From Roridomyces roridus (lineage: Eukaryota; Basidiomycota; Agaricomycetes; Agaricales; Mycenaceae), in NCBI GenBank assembly GCA_029378245.1, contig JARKIF010000020.1, positions 992,001-1,056,000 of the forward strand: a stretch of 64,000 nt of DNA. The letters run 5' to 3'. Positions within the stretch are counted from its first letter, which is position 1; each line of letters begins with the position of its first letter. Both the position numbers and the translations under genes were made by a program. Below, one piece after another: positions 43,316 to 55,547 of this stretch. A model generated the notes under the pieces. It was not told where the DNA came from. It searched no databases and saw only the letters and a program-made list of their open reading frames with translations.

Positions 43316-44320
43316 ATGCTTGACATTAACTTGAGGAGGAGAATGTCGGCTCCAGCGGCGTGGGACGGGGCGGAGAAGCATGCTGGTCCTGTCCTCTTGC
43401 CCAACGGCGATGTGGTCATCATCAACGGCGCACATACCGGGTCAGTCGCACGGTTCAGTGTCAATTTGATATTTATTTCTCATCAGATACTCTGGCTATC
43501 CTTCCGTCGGCGACTCGGGCGCCATCAACGGCAACGCGGATCACCCTGCGACGACCCCTATCATGTATAAGCCCTCGCTGCCCGCCGGACAGAGGTATTC
43601 CGCTTCGCAATTGCCTCCCAATTCCTCACTGATGTTTTGCATGCAGACTCACTCAGGTTGGCCTCCCCACGAGCCCGATCCCGCGGATGTACCACTCCGC
43701 TGCGACACTCACTGCCAAAGGGTAATTTTCAACGCTCTCACCGAAATCTTAGTCGCTGACATCGCCCAGAAACATCATGGTCGCGGCGTCCAACCCTCAT
43801 CCCTTCGTTCTCTCTGCGGACAACAACCCGAACAACTACTCTTACCCCTCCGAGTACCGCGTTGAGTATCTGAACCCCGATTTTATCACCAACGGCTCGC
43901 CCCGCCCGGTCATCTCCAAGTCGCCGTCGCAACTCGCGTTCAACGCCCAGGGTACCATGACGGTTACTATCCCGTCCACTCTCGCTGCTGGCGAACTGCA
44001 GGGTACGTCTGCATCCCATCCTTCTGTTGAAACTTCAATCTCAATACTCACAACAACGAACAGTCTCCCTCATCGACATGGGTTACATCACCCACGGATG
44101 GCACGCGGGCCAGCGCCTCGTCTTCCTCGAGCACACCCTCTCTGGCAACACCCTCACCATCACCGCGCCTCCCAACGGCAACATCTATGCTCCAGGGCCC
44201 GGGTGGATCTACGTCGTCGCTGATGGTGTCTGGAGTGAGGGCGTCCAGATTATGATTGGTGACGGTGGAAATCCTCCCCGCCCCGCTCAGGGTGTCCCCG
44301 TGTCGATCACCAGTGTTTGA
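43316..44320 (+). CDS. Copper radical oxidase (glyoxal oxidase-like), N-terminally truncated
   Basis: Only the C-terminal third of an AA5 copper radical oxidase is present. Exons 43316-43440, 43487-43594, 43647-43721, 43770-44002 and 44064-44320 give 265 aa. Recognisable blocks: HAGPVLLPNGDVVIINGAHTG, NADHPATTPIMYKP, GLPTSPIPRMYHSAATLTAKG (axial Tyr and copper-ligand His in MYHS), NIMVAASNPHP, EYRVEYLNPDF and SLIDMGYITHGWHAGQRLVF (second copper-ligand His). The part with the Tyr-Cys radical cofactor and the signal peptide would lie upstream, but 42.1-43.3 kb holds no matching exon. All five exons and splice sites are intact, so truncation may be recent, or the fragment may be expressed as a non-catalytic domain. 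I consider a pseudogene more likely. Confidence 0.75.
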
Positions 44321-45425
44321 AGTGGGGGGAAACGAAAAACTAATTGAATCGTAATCATTAAAACTAGTTTCCCTCCCTACTTTTTGCTTTCCTTTGGGCG
44401 ACAGATTTCCCTACACACATACAGTAGACATATTTATTCTGAAATCTAATTTGTGAATCCAATTTGGTCTCGGTCCCTGTTTTGAGGCGCTCTGACAAAG
44501 TTCCGATTCGACCGATGCTTCCGGGACTTGGTATTGGCGCCTGGATGACCGGTTAGTGCTGCGTCCAATACTTGGTCCTCGTCCTGGAATTCTGGTGGAC
44601 TTGAGATTGGAACTATTGGAATTATACATTTGAATTGCTGTCCGTCTGTGTCAAAATTATGGACAAATTCACCGAGCGATAGTTGGCCCAGTCACAATTG
44701 ATATCATTCCAGATCAAGTGAGTCCACCCGTTCGATTCCGACGATTCGGGGTCAGTTCCTACCCTGGAGATTCTGGTGCTTTTTGTTTTGAAATCCCCGC
44801 AGAGATATTGAGGGCTCCTGTGCGGGAGTACACCTGAGTTGTTGAAAAGCCGAGTCTACTGGGAGACGTATGAAGACTTTCATATTGAATTGAATATGAA
44901 CACTCATTCCCTCCTGGGATCCGGCATTCATGTGTGCGACTGATGTGCGGCTCACATGCTTTGGACTCACCAAGGGAGTCCAAACATTGTTGTCCGCGTC
45001 TGCTTGAGAAGTCCCGCTCAAATCGCCTTGAAGCCGCAGATGGCAGCCTGGTGTCGCAGCCAGCATTTGTCATTTTTCTCGGGTTGGGTTCACAATAATC
45101 CTTTCATCGCAGGTCAACATTGCATATGATGGCCGTTCGAATGGACACCTGGGGTTGCAGGTTTGAAATGGCATGGAATAATGGCAAAATATCAAGAGGC
45201 TAGTCTTGTTCTCAGATTCAGGCTCACACAGATCGAGGAAAGAACCAGACGAAACAACAGCAGTATATTGTGGGTGAGGAAGGGCGGCGCTAGAGTTCAC
45301 TTCAATTTGCAATTCACCAATACGTTGAAGGTGTATCCATCCCACCCACTCCGTCATTCATTTGACCAAGAACAATGAGGCATAATTTAAAATTGTACGC
45401 AGTTCCCGTCCAGTTTGCAATCCAT
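44321..45425. other. Intergenic (convergent 3' ends)
   Basis: Between the oxidase (+) and the low-complexity secreted protein (-). No supported gene. Confidence 0.45.
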
Positions 45426-46538
45426 TCATGCCTTGCCAAACTTCTTGATCTTCTTTTGAATCGCGGCGGCGGTGACACCAGGCGCAGCAACGGCAGGGGT
45501 CGCGGCGGCGGCGGCACCACCCTCAGTGATGGTCGTCTGCGCGTTAGCGATGACAGTCTCACCGTTCCCGGCGTTGGCGACGACGGTAATACCCTGTCCG
45601 GCCGCGGCTGCAGCATCGGTGGCAGCTGCCTTCAAAAATGTTGGTGTAACATTTGAATGCATAAATAAAGGAGACGTACGGCGGCAACGGTGTCGGTGAC
45701 ATCCGCGCATGCGTTGGTGGCAGCTGCCTTGAGGGAAGTCAGTGTACTGTATGAATACCAAAAAGAATGCATAAATAAAAGGGACGTACGGCGGCAGCGG
45801 TGTCGGTGACATCTGTAGCTGTAGTTTGGGTCGCGGCGGCGGCAACAACCGATTCAGACGCAGCGACGGCAGCATCGGTGGCAGACTCGGAAGCGGCGGC
45901 AGCGTCGGTGGCAGCAGTGACAGCGGCCTGCCCGTCGTCCTGTCCGTCGTCGTCCTGCCCGTCATCCTGCCCGTCACCCTGCCCGTCACCCTGCCCGTTC
46001 CCAGTGAAGGTCTCACCGTTACCTATGTTGGTGACGGCCGTAGCTCCCTGTCCCGACGCACCAGCAGCTTGGGCGGCCTGGGCGGCCTGCGCTGCAGCAG
46101 CCTGTACGAGAGCGCGATCATCAGTAGCCGATACCACTTCGACTGCTTGAGAAGAACTACCTACCTTACCCTTCGCCTTCTTACCAGCCTTCTTGCCAGC
46201 CTTCTTTGCTGCTTTGGCCGCCTTGACAGCCGGTGCAGCGTTGCCAGCAGCGGCGGCGGCTGTCTGCTGGGCAGCGGCAGCCCCGGCACCGATGTTGTTA
46301 GTAATCGTCGTGGCCTACACATTCCATCAGTTTATGTGCGTGCATGGACAAAAGGAGAAGAACACACGCCGTTGGCAACGACATCTTGCCCAGGGCCAGC
46401 GTTTGCGACCACATTGACGCGCGGGAATAGCTATACAATACAGCCAGTTAGTTCATGTTCATGTCAAGTGCAACGTAAACGTACCGGCGCGGCGACAGCC
46501 AGGGAGACGAAGGAAATGAAAGCAAGCTTGAACAACAT
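45426..46538 (-). CDS. Secreted low-complexity Ala/Gln/Asp-rich protein
   Basis: Function unknown. Six exons, all phase 0: 46538-46485, 46430-46368, 46314-46165, 46101-45790, 45727-45680 and 45629-45426. They give 276 aa. MLFKLAFISFVSLAVAAP is a signal peptide. The body contains NVVANAGPGQDVVANG, Ala-rich helices, a Lys-rich stretch (KAAKKAGKKAGKKAKGK), NIGNGETFTGNGQ, repeats of GDGQ/DDGQ, and near the end NAGNGETVIANAQTTITEGG. The NxGNGET unit occurs twice. Exons 5 and 6 both start GCAGCTGCCACC, and the introns before them both contain TTTATTTATGCATTC, so one exon-intron unit has been duplicated. Such proteins are candidates for cell-wall, hydrophilic matrix or effector-like roles; none is shown by sequence. 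Confidence 0.75.
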
Positions 46539-46667
46539 TATGGAATGCGAGGTCGAAATGGGATGCGTGGAGAAAGATGACTGAATCGACCCGGTCGATT
46601 AAAAGAATAGGCTGGCCGGCTGTAAGTGAATGGAAAGCAGCTGATGGAGAGGGCACTTGTGCTTGTC

Positions 46668-46675
46668 CTTTATAC
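46668..46675 (-). promoter_or_regulatory. TATA-like element
   Basis: GTATAAAG on the minus strand, about 130 bp upstream of the ATG at 46538. Confidence 0.4.
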
Positions 46676-48229
46676 CCACCCCTCACCGGGATGAAATCTG
46701 TGGTGGTAAATGCACACGTTGCGATGCGGGCATTCTTGCCCTCTCAATGGCGGGGATCACACGAGGTCAAGAATCAAGGGTGCGGGGAGAGGGCGGTCAA
46801 AGTCATGGATTGAGTTCGAGGTATTGATTCTTGATACCTTGCCAGCAGAAGTTGATGATAGGTGCGATTCCCGTCTGGCTGTGCGAGGGAACCTCATCAC
46901 CAGGAGCTCCGAATCCATGATGACTTGAGTATCTATTGAACCACACGCCACTAAGTGTCGTCGGTGACTCGCAGACCATTGGGCCCGTTCGGCGGCGCAC
47001 AGCGGATAGTGTCAGTAGTGGGGGAAGGCAGGAGGATGAGTCAATGTGTCACATCGAGTCACGGATCTCTGCGGCATCAATCCGCATCCGAAGTTTGCCG
47101 CGTCTTCTCACAAATTTGAAGGCTCGCGGTCGTGGAAATTGTTGAGGGGAGCTGAGAGGGGAAATTGAGGGGGGAAAATACCGCAATTCCTAAACCGTAC
47201 CACACCGCCTACCGCTGATCAAGAACAAGGGTCTGATTCATGATTCAACGCAGAAGACGGCTCGCCACTCGCGAGTGCTACCTGTATAATCGACGCGGTG
47301 AGTCCCGTCCCACGGTGATCAATCAGGCCACCAATCAGACTTGTTCTCCTCCCGATTCGCGTCCAATCCAGAAACCCAATACCGCAATGAGCCGGCGTGT
47401 GGGAGTAGTTCGGCTTGGTGGCTCGATCAAGCTTCAATCAAATTCTTGACAGCAACATAGCTGGGTTTGTTCCCGACCACATCTCGAATCTCGATTCTCG
47501 ACAACGACGCGGGTGGACGTTCGAATACTTTCACCGAATTGAAACACGCCATACTTGTAACGGCAGCCTAATTATCAGCGCCCCGCTCGACATCCCCCAG
47601 CTCATGTTCTTAGTCAACGTCAAACCTCCATCTCCTTCGACCCCCCGCACACCAGTCTCTACTCCAACACGTAAAGATACTGCCAGTGTTTTTGAAGTCT
47701 TGTCGGCACCTGTGTCCGCTTCTGTCGGCATGCACGCCGCCTTGCCTTCCATTCTCTGTTGATTCCCTGGGCGTCTGTGTCTCATCCACGGTATGGATGA
47801 ACATCGTTACCCGACCCGGACTCTCTCCATCAGCGAAACTCGACGCCAAAGTTGATGGCACGCCGTCGCGAGTGGATTCTTCTCTGGATGGCGATTCTCA
47901 CATCCTCGGTGCGGAACTGAGTTTCGCCCCAGTTCCGACGCAGTGCGTGTTTCAGTTTGCTTCTGCATATCCACCGATCTCTGACTCAGTCCATATGTAG
48001 GCTTCAGCTTTATGGTCTAGGGTTTTCCATCAGAATTCTCGCAAAACTTCCTCGGCAACCATCCGAGTACTCCGATCTGATTGCCAGAAAGCAGCATGAA
48101 CTGACGCATTCTAGTCAGTTCAATCGCAGAACTCATGATGGCCCATCAAAGGTGAGCGGAGGTCGTTGATCAGGCCCCGGCCGGAGGTTGTAGGTTAATT
48201 ACAGCCACAGTAAATATCCCATTTCATGA
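46676..48229. other. Intergenic, no supported gene
   Basis: A plus-strand frame at 47415-47762 (ISAPLDIPQLMFLVNVKPPS) has some protein-like character but no splice or family support. Otherwise empty. Confidence 0.4.
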
Positions 48230-49954
48230 TCATATTTGGCGAGCAACGTCCCACTGCGCTGCCGAGCTCGGCCCAGCCACGGGCTCGGAAGCTCCCACGT
48301 CCTCCATTTCATCCTTCCTGATGGATTTCGCCTTTTCCGTCGCCAAGCTCACCCCAATCGTGTTTTCAGTGGGATTGAGGCTCGAATTCTCGACCTGTGT
48401 CTGGCTTCCAACGCCGAGGTAATCTGATCCGGCTCCATGGCTTGATTCGACGGTAAGATCAACGAAAGTCGACAGACAGACTGAGACTGGGACTTGTGTG
48501 GTCTGCTGAGTAGCGGAGGATCCAGATGCCTCGAGACGAGCGCGGATGGCGCGCACAAAAGACTGTAAGTGATGTTCATGAAAGGTCAATGCAGACATGA
48601 AAATTGCCGTACCGGGTCTGTTGCAGCGATCATGCTGTATACGAGTGGGCGCATGGAGTATACTGCGAGACCTTTGGGACGAAATTTGTGCGTTAGACGT
48701 CGTACGCCGGAGGAAGGAAATAAATGAACCAAAGAGAACAGGTGGCCCACTCTACGGAGGTTGAAAAGGTGAGCTTCACATCCGGCATGGCTGACCTCAC
48801 TTACGGGATCTGGGTCGGCTTGCTCTTTCAGCTGCCACACAGTGAGTACCGAGCCTATGACATTCATCACACACGAGATCAATGGGTATATTCCTATGGT
48901 GGTCACATCAGTTCATGGCGCCAGCCAGGCACAAATCGGAGCGACTCGCCAATCCGCACGATGATTCCTCGCAGCCTGACAATAGTCAACCGCGTGTTGC
49001 TCCGTGTCTGGGATTCCGAATCGGTGGAGTGCCTCGCAACTGTGCCGCCGGAGTCGAGCTATATGAATAGACTCAATGTCGACGAATGCTGGTGGGCGCC
49101 GAGCAAGCATGACGCACAATGAATGGCAGCAGAAATGCAACAATGATGAGGAACACGCCCAGCTCTGCCGCCGAAAGAAGGAGCATCCAGACCAGTTCGG
49201 TGCCGATGGCCCATCGGAGCATCTCATTTTCGTTTTCATTGTTGTACCAGCATAAATGATTCCTTGTATCCGGCCTGCCCACGAGATGGATGAGGCGGAC
49301 GGCTGAATGAGAAAATCACTGACCCAAGGCGACCAGCCGCATATGCACTGCCGAGGCATGCGCCGCTGAGAACGAGTGATCCCATGATGTAGTATTTCTC
49401 CATCATTCTGCCGTTGAAATTGTACACAAGCACCAACCTGTGCAATGCAGTCAGCACCAGATATACCGAATCATATGTGTACCCACATGAGGTTCAAGCC
49501 CACGCAAAAGAAAATTGAGGCAGAGAATAGGAGATTGAACTGGGATTGTCTGATGTCAGTAACTGATGGCGGAGATGTGATTGACAAACATTGAGTAAGA
49601 ATGCCAATAGAGAACATTGCCAGCCGGGAAATACATATAGTGGCTCGATATGCCCCAATATTTCAAAGATGACACTGAAACAAATCGGTTAGTCCCGAGC
49701 TTTGATGGGATGAGAATCTCATATGTACTGGGACACCAAAGCATACACCAAAAGCCGAAAGCTAACTCGGTCCAAATGTGCCCGTGCTGGACGGAAGAAG
49801 ACCAGATAGCCGCATGTAACCAGAACGCCCACGCTAAGAGCGAGCCCAGAGATGGTGATACCAAGTATGACCTTGCCACTCCAAACATCAGTCCATAACG
49901 TGTTCACTTTAACTGCGCGTCGACTCACTAGATCCCTAGCTCCGGATCTGACAT
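48230..49954 (-). CDS. Seven-transmembrane receptor-like protein (cAMP-receptor-like family)
   Basis: Plasma-membrane GPCR-like protein of a family common in mushrooms. Start MSDPELGIY at 49954. Exons 49954-49929, 49878-49729, 49674-49590, 49539-49487, 49437-49324, 49274-49118 and 49058-48950, then from 48893 to 48230. Hydrophobic helices: VILGITISGLALSVGVLVTC, FRLLVYALVSQ, CSLLAFLLNFNLLFSASIFF, YIMGSLVLSGACLGSAYAAG, WMLLLSAAELGVFLIIVAFL, IYPLISCVMNVIGSVLT and LAVYSMRPLVYSMIAATDP. Extracellular CWYNN before helix 5 and the loop motif NGRMMEKYY fit the family. A soluble tail of about 120 residues follows (SFVRAIRARLEA .. QWDVARQI). The intron at 48949-48894 appears to have a GC donor. The joins between helices 6 and 7 are uncertain, since the frame is open through 48586-48893. 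It could pair with a Galpha subunit such as the one at 9.5 kb, but this is speculation. Confidence 0.75.
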
Positions 49955-50741
49955 GGTTGCGAGAAGGTTCTCTTCCCTTTGCTGTGGAAGTAGGAAGTGG
50001 GAAGTGGTAAAAGGTGAATGAGGGTGCAAGATACGATTGACATATCAGTGTCTCAGATTCACAGGGGTCCGTCCGGCGCCGCCAAGCCACGGCGGTAGTC
50101 ATCTCTGTCAAATGTTCGACCAGGTGACTGTAAAACGACGGAGCTCTTGGCAACAGGAACGTTCCTGCAGGAAAATGTCTCAACCACAGATTTAGAAAAA
50201 GACCCTGGCAATCCGCGCAAGCCGGACTACTGAGTTTAGTTGCAGTCGGAGAGGAGTCACAAGCCGCAGCATTGTGCTCCAACCATTGTGTCTCCAGATC
50301 TAGAGTAATTCTCAACTTTTCTTCTGCCTCCGCTCTTGTTCAGCGTGGTTATGGTCGCGAACACGGCGTACTCCGACGAGTATGACGGCGATCACTGCGC
50401 CACGGCTTCAATTCAAGGCGGGAATACTAAAGGGTGGTGATAACGTTATACAAGTTATATTCATCGTGACACCCAACTCTAGGTTTCATTCCTTTCGGTT
50501 GCGGAGTTGAGCCAATTGTATTGCTCGACAGCTGATCCCCGTCTGCAATTTTCGACGCTTCTCTGGGAGTTGCTTCGGTTGATTCCGCGATGTCTGCATA
50601 ATAATGGCTTTTCGCACTTTCTCCGCGAGCGACATGTCTACCCTGCGCCACAATGTACGTGAAGATCTGCCACGGATGATTCAAGAATCACAGGCTTGCA
50701 GACGACGGAGTCCCACTTTCCCCACTCCCCCTCAGATCCCC
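49955..50741. other. Divergent promoter region
   Basis: 787 bp between the start codons of two membrane-protein genes transcribed away from each other. An upstream ATG frame at 50604 runs into the DUF6534 first exon but adds a non-family leader. No other feature. Confidence 0.45.
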
Positions 50742-52160
50742 ATGTCCATCCCAATCCCAGATAACATTGGCGAGAGGTATGTATTCACGTCTAGGCATCC
50801 TTCACCCAGCATAAAGTACTTGGGATCATAGAACCACCCCGAAAGTCCGTCGGGCTTCACTTAAGCATGAACCCATTTTGACTCTCCACTCTCCCAGCTC
50901 TTCGGAATGTTCTTCAACTACGGCCTGATGGGGGCGTTGGTTGTTCAAGTCTGTGAGTACCACCAAGGCACAACAAATTCGGTGTGCTGAGTTTTCTTCA
51001 TTACAGACCAGTACTATTGTGCTTTTCCCAGAGATCCGAAATCCACCATGGCTCTCGTCTACACCCTATTGCTTCTCGAGCTCGCAGAAACCGGAATGAT
51101 GAGTTTTCATGCGTGAGTGGTTAACACTTTAACCAGCCGTCTCACAGCAGTTGACAATCCAATTATAGCTATCGAGTCTTCGGCATCGGATACGGAGACC
51201 TCAGCGCTCTAAACGATAACACCTTTGTCTGGCTACCGGCCGTCATCTTACCATCTCTCACTGCTGCGATCGTTCAAACATTTTATGCACACCGTGTCTT
51301 TCGTTTCACGGGCTTTAAAATTGCGGGCGGTGGCATCGCCGCGGTGGGCTCAGTTACATCAAGTGCTTTACCGAACACTAATGTTGTGCCCTAGCTCACT
51401 GTACTTCAATTCGGGGCTGGTCTTGCTTGGGGAGCAATAATCAACACAGAAGGAAATCAATCTGACTTCTTTACACACGGATCAGCTTCCACCGTCGTCC
51501 GTCGCAGTGCTTGGATAGATTTGCCACTCAGCTGATTGAATGATAGGTGTGGCTCACCAGTGCCGCGGTTCTGAATTTCATCACAGCGACTTCCAGCGTG
51601 TTCCAGGTGAGCTCACATTTTAGAGACACACACCTCACAGTGTTGAATCCAAATAGTTGCGTCGAGAAATATCTCTCGACGGCAATAAATTCATCAATGG
51701 TGTCCGATACGTCGTAGAGACTGGTTTCCTGGCGGGTACATATCTCTTCGAACTCCCAGTGGACCTGATACTCATCCGTCGACAAGCCATTCTTGCAATA
51801 TTTCAACTCCTGATCTATCTTGCTTCCCCATCTCACAAGTATTTCGAAACGGGAGTGTGGACGCTCGGGAAGCTGTACTCCAACACCCTGCTGGTGAGTT
51901 AGAATTCAGGCTGCGAAGTGCTTGATTCAATTGAACCTTAGGCGCTCTTGAACGCGCGTGCCGTGACCGTTGGCGGGCGCGATTATGAAGTGCCGCCCCC
52001 GGTACCAATATCAAACCCAGCCACCCTACAATTTCAGCTCGCCGGCGGTAGTAGTGCCAGTTGGCTAACAGGGACGACCGGGGCTACTGAGCAGTGCGAG
52101 GGCGCCGATGAGACGAGTGATAAACCGCAAAACGAGCCTGGCAATGCGGCGGCGGTATGA
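50742..52160 (+). CDS. DUF6534-type multi-pass membrane protein
   Basis: Agaricomycete membrane-protein family of unknown function, sometimes compared with receptors. Exons 50742-50780, 50898-50952, 51007-51112, 51169-51352, 51395-51496, 51547-51606, 51657-51735, 51787-51893 and 51942-52160 give 316 aa. Family landmarks: MSIPIPDNIG, LFGMFFNYGLMGALVVQVY, YYCAFPRDPKS, LVYTLLLLELAETGMMS, FVWLPAVILPSLTAAIVQTF, YAHRVFRF, VWLTSAAVLNFITATSS, YVVETGFLAAILAIFQLLIY, LASPSHKYFE and the diagnostic GKLYSNTLLALLNARA just before a polar tail. I chose the start at 50742, because IPIPDNIG matches the usual short extracellular N-terminus; 50604 and 50634 are alternative in-frame ATGs. All introns GT-AG. Confidence 0.85.
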
Positions 52161-52692
52161 AGATAATGTCGCGTTCAATTATTTATTGTGCCGGTACAGA
52201 GCTACAACTTAATTCTGATTTCAGCTGAAAATGAGTATTGGGACGTGCCGAACGGTGCCTGGGCTTACCGCGGCTTTCGCCGATGACCTCACACAGAGAA
52301 CAGTCAACCTTTTCTCATGGTGAATGCGAAGTGGTGTCAGGACAGAGACAAGTGCTCAAGAAAACCGCACGGATCTCGTGGATCGCTGGCAGAGACGCTT
52401 GGGGGAGGGGACCATTGAAGAGGAATGTCCCAGTGGGATGAAGTCGGAAGATGAGGCATCGACGGTGAGATCTTGAGAGAGAGATGAGAGGAGGAAGGAA
52501 GAGTGTTCGGCTGTTGTTTGTATCCGAACACTGATCCGTCTTGAGCCTCTGGCCGCGCGCCGAGTCCCACGGAATGTTTGCCCAACGAACTTGCCCAACT
52601 ACTGAGATTGGCAGAGAACTGGAAGATACATTTGAAATTGTGGAATGCTCGGAACAGAGGGAAATAAAGCAGAGCGGCGATTACATTGAGGT
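52161..52692. other. Intergenic (convergent 3' ends)
   Basis: Between the DUF6534 gene and the FAD oxidase. I see nothing in it beyond chance frames. Confidence 0.5.
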
Positions 52693-54942
52693 TCAGTCCA
52701 ACTGAGGAAAGCATGGGAACTCGGCCGCACCCTTCCACCCCACTGCTCAACGTCAGCCTAGCCGATTCGATAAATAAAATTCGGAAGCACGTACCACACC
52801 TCCAACAATCAAGCAATCCTCGTGGGTCGCTACGTAGAGTCAGTCCATCAACGAGAGGGTCTGACCAAGAGCAAGTTGAATAAACTCACTACTTCCTCTT
52901 CACAGCTAACAACCGGGCGTAGTTATCGCCCCAATAGGTGACTATACCTCATCAGTGAAGAGGATAATGTAAGATGTATGGACTTACATTCATGATCACT
53001 CTCATAGACATCCCCTTCATTCATGTACGCCCCCGAGTTCGGAGCGAGCGCCGTGAGGTCTTGATGAACGAAATCATGCAGCTTTCCCAGTGTCGTACGA
53101 ATACTCTGGATCGTGCTGTTCGGAGGCCAAGTGACCCCCGTCGAGAGATGCCATATCGAATCCCGCCATGCAGGTGTAACACTCGTTGCGCCAGGTGTGT
53201 AATTAAATGAAATCGGCGTGCCGACGGGGATGTAGGGCATTCCAAACTGTGCATTTTGGGTGAGAAGATGTGCCACAATCTTAGCTCGTCCTTCCGTGGA
53301 CTCAAAGTTGGCTTTAGGGATGAGTCGCGAGCCGAGGACCATCGAATTTCCTACGGCCTACAGCGGGGTGTGAGCAATAATAAAGATGAAAGGATCGGCA
53401 CGCACCGCCTGTGCTGCTACCACAAAGTTCAAAAAGAACTCGTACCACGACGGCAGTGTCTGCAGCACCGCGCTGCCATTATTGCGCGCCGCAAACGCCG
53501 AGAGCTGCGCCATCGAGTTCGTTGCCTCACCCAAGGAGAGACGCGGGTTGACGTAGAGTATCCCCGCAGGCTGGCGATTCACATGCCCACCCCAGCCTTC
53601 TGTGCCCCAGCGGACAGAGTTGTTGACGAGGATGGAGAAATATTCGGGGAGGTTGGACGAGGTAGGGGAGAAAGTCATGTTAATTCTACCCGGGATGAGA
53701 TAATGTCGGAATATGAAAGAGAAGAGCACATACACTTGGATCGGCATGCGTGGCTCGACTTGATGCGTCGACTCAAGGACGACGCCAAAAGTCCCGCCCC
53801 CACCGCCCCGGAGCGCCCAGAATAGATCCTCATTCTGACATGAATTGGCAATGCGGAGCTTGCCGTCGGGAGTAACGAGCTTGATCTCCACCTGGATGGA
53901 CGGATTGAATGAGCAATTCAATTGAAGGGATGGATGAATGCCACGCACCACACGGTCCACGCCAAGCCCGAATGAAGGCGATAATACACTATGCCCACCG
54001 CCCATCATCCACCCACCGCTGACACCGACAGTCTGCGCATACCCACCGATAAACGTCGCATCGTTGTCCTCTGCAAATTTATACACCTGTTCAAAGGTTA
54101 CACCCGCCTGTGATAGATCAGCAGTTGGTTCAGGCAAAAATGAAACCCACATACGCCAACAGTGATAGCGCGATAGGATGCAGTGCATTCCGACGGCGTG
54201 AACTCGGTGTGATAGGTCATCTAGCACGGAGAGTCAAACTAAACGGGTGGATGGAATGATGAGACAGACAACACACAGATTGGAGGTTATGAGTCTATCA
54301 CAAGTCAGACGAGCTAAAGAAAACATAGATGTCCGCTCACCCAAATACCCAACGAGTCTTTCCTCCTCGAACGTCCCATAAAGTCGTGACCGGTATTCTT
54401 GATCGACAGAGGAACACCAGCGTGCGCTGAAAACTCGAAGGCCGCTTTGACATCAGCGGCCGTCTGGATGTCTATCTAAATGCGAAGTCAGTAATAGTGA
54501 CAAGATGGAGGCGGCGGCGGCGTACATAGTAAGGCGGCACTTGACCCTGATCGCACGACATCCCCGTCGTATTGAGCGGGCTTCCCGGGCTCAAAAGACA
54601 CTTTGAGCCTGTACTCATACACGTCTCGTACTCGACCTAAATCAAGTCAGAACCCCGCCCGCATGAATGACAGACAGGACATACATTCATATTCGCACTA
54701 AAGCTCTCCAAACGAAAATTGGGCGAAGTGTAGTTGGCTTGGATGGCACCGCACGCCTCTTCGTCCATCATAACCCGCTCCCCGTTGTAGATGGAGAAGC
54801 AAGGCAAAGAGAAGGGCCGAGCGGTGTGCAATCGCCCGCCAACGGAGACGTTGAGCGCATGCCACTCGCTAGACGATACGCCCAGGATCGAGGTTGCCAC
54901 CACAAAGGGGGTTAAGAACGCAAGGAAGAGGAGACGCTTCAT
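52693..54942 (-). CDS. Secreted FAD-linked oxidase (PCMH/BBE family)
   Basis: Berberine-bridge-enzyme-like flavoprotein oxidase. MKRLLFLAFLTPFVVATS at 54942 is a signal peptide. Blocks in order along the minus strand: LPCFSIYNGE, FRLESFSANMN, GVPLSIKNTGHDFMGRSRR (the His is the expected covalent FAD attachment site), GVTFEQVYKFAEDNDATFIG, GVSGGWMMGGGHSVLSPSFG, VDRVV, VTPDGKLRIANSCQNEDLFW, ALRGGGGGTFGVV, WGGHVNRQPAGILYVNP, EGDVYESDHE, then YWGDNYARLLAVKR and DPRGLLDCWRCVGW. The second cysteinyl-FAD position of bicovalent enzymes is not a Cys in GGYAQTVGVSGG, so attachment is probably through His only. The YWGDNY..L..VK..DP.GLL..C BBE terminus is complete. I placed the stop at 52693 after a GT-AG intron joining DCWRC to VGWKGAAE. 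Substrate unknown. About ten exons. Confidence 0.88.
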
Positions 54943-55547
54943 GGGCTTGGATTGGATAAAGAGTGGAGAGAGAGAGTAGGCTTACTTATAACTGTCGACT
55001 CCCGTTATGACTCCGGCCCTCGGCGCTACTTGCAATCCTATTGTCTGGCGTGAGTCAATTAGAGAGAGCTGTTCATCACGCACGTCGAGCAAAATGAAAA
55101 TGGGGTGCGGAGACAGGATGACTTGCAGTAATAATCATCAGATGGTTTCCTCTGTGCGTCCAGTTGGTTGGTCGCATACTTATCTTGATTTCCTGGGAGA
55201 GCTGTGAATAGCTGTCCGAACCAGGGAGACTCGCGGTGAGTCAATCCAGTACGACATCCGTGCATTCCATTCTCCATCCGCCAATCAGATTCGGTTAGTA
55301 TGCTTGAGACCGACGGGACTGCAGCCTGTGCTGATTCTGAATCATTGTTGGCGTCCCGACAATGGTTTTCAAATGCTGTATAACGGAAAACGCGACTCAT
55401 ATACTTCCAGGGGTTCGTTGGGGCAGACAGCAAGGCAATCGGTTCCAATTGTACGACATCTAAATAACTGTGCAAGAAACAAGTCAATAATACCAATGAA
55501 CCGACGCACCAAAAAAGATACAGCATACGCAGCCCGCCAGCCAGCCC
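54943..55547. other. Intergenic, one unexplained frame
   Basis: A minus-strand frame at 55059-55526 starts with a hydrophobic stretch (MLYLFWCVGSLVLLTCFLHS) that could be a signal anchor, but it has no splice or family support. Confidence 0.35.

Noticed and set aside
52337..52816. 159-aa minus-strand frame continuing from the FAD oxidase
   Set aside because: It arises by reading through the last oxidase intron; splicing gives the normal family end VGWKG and a nearby stop.
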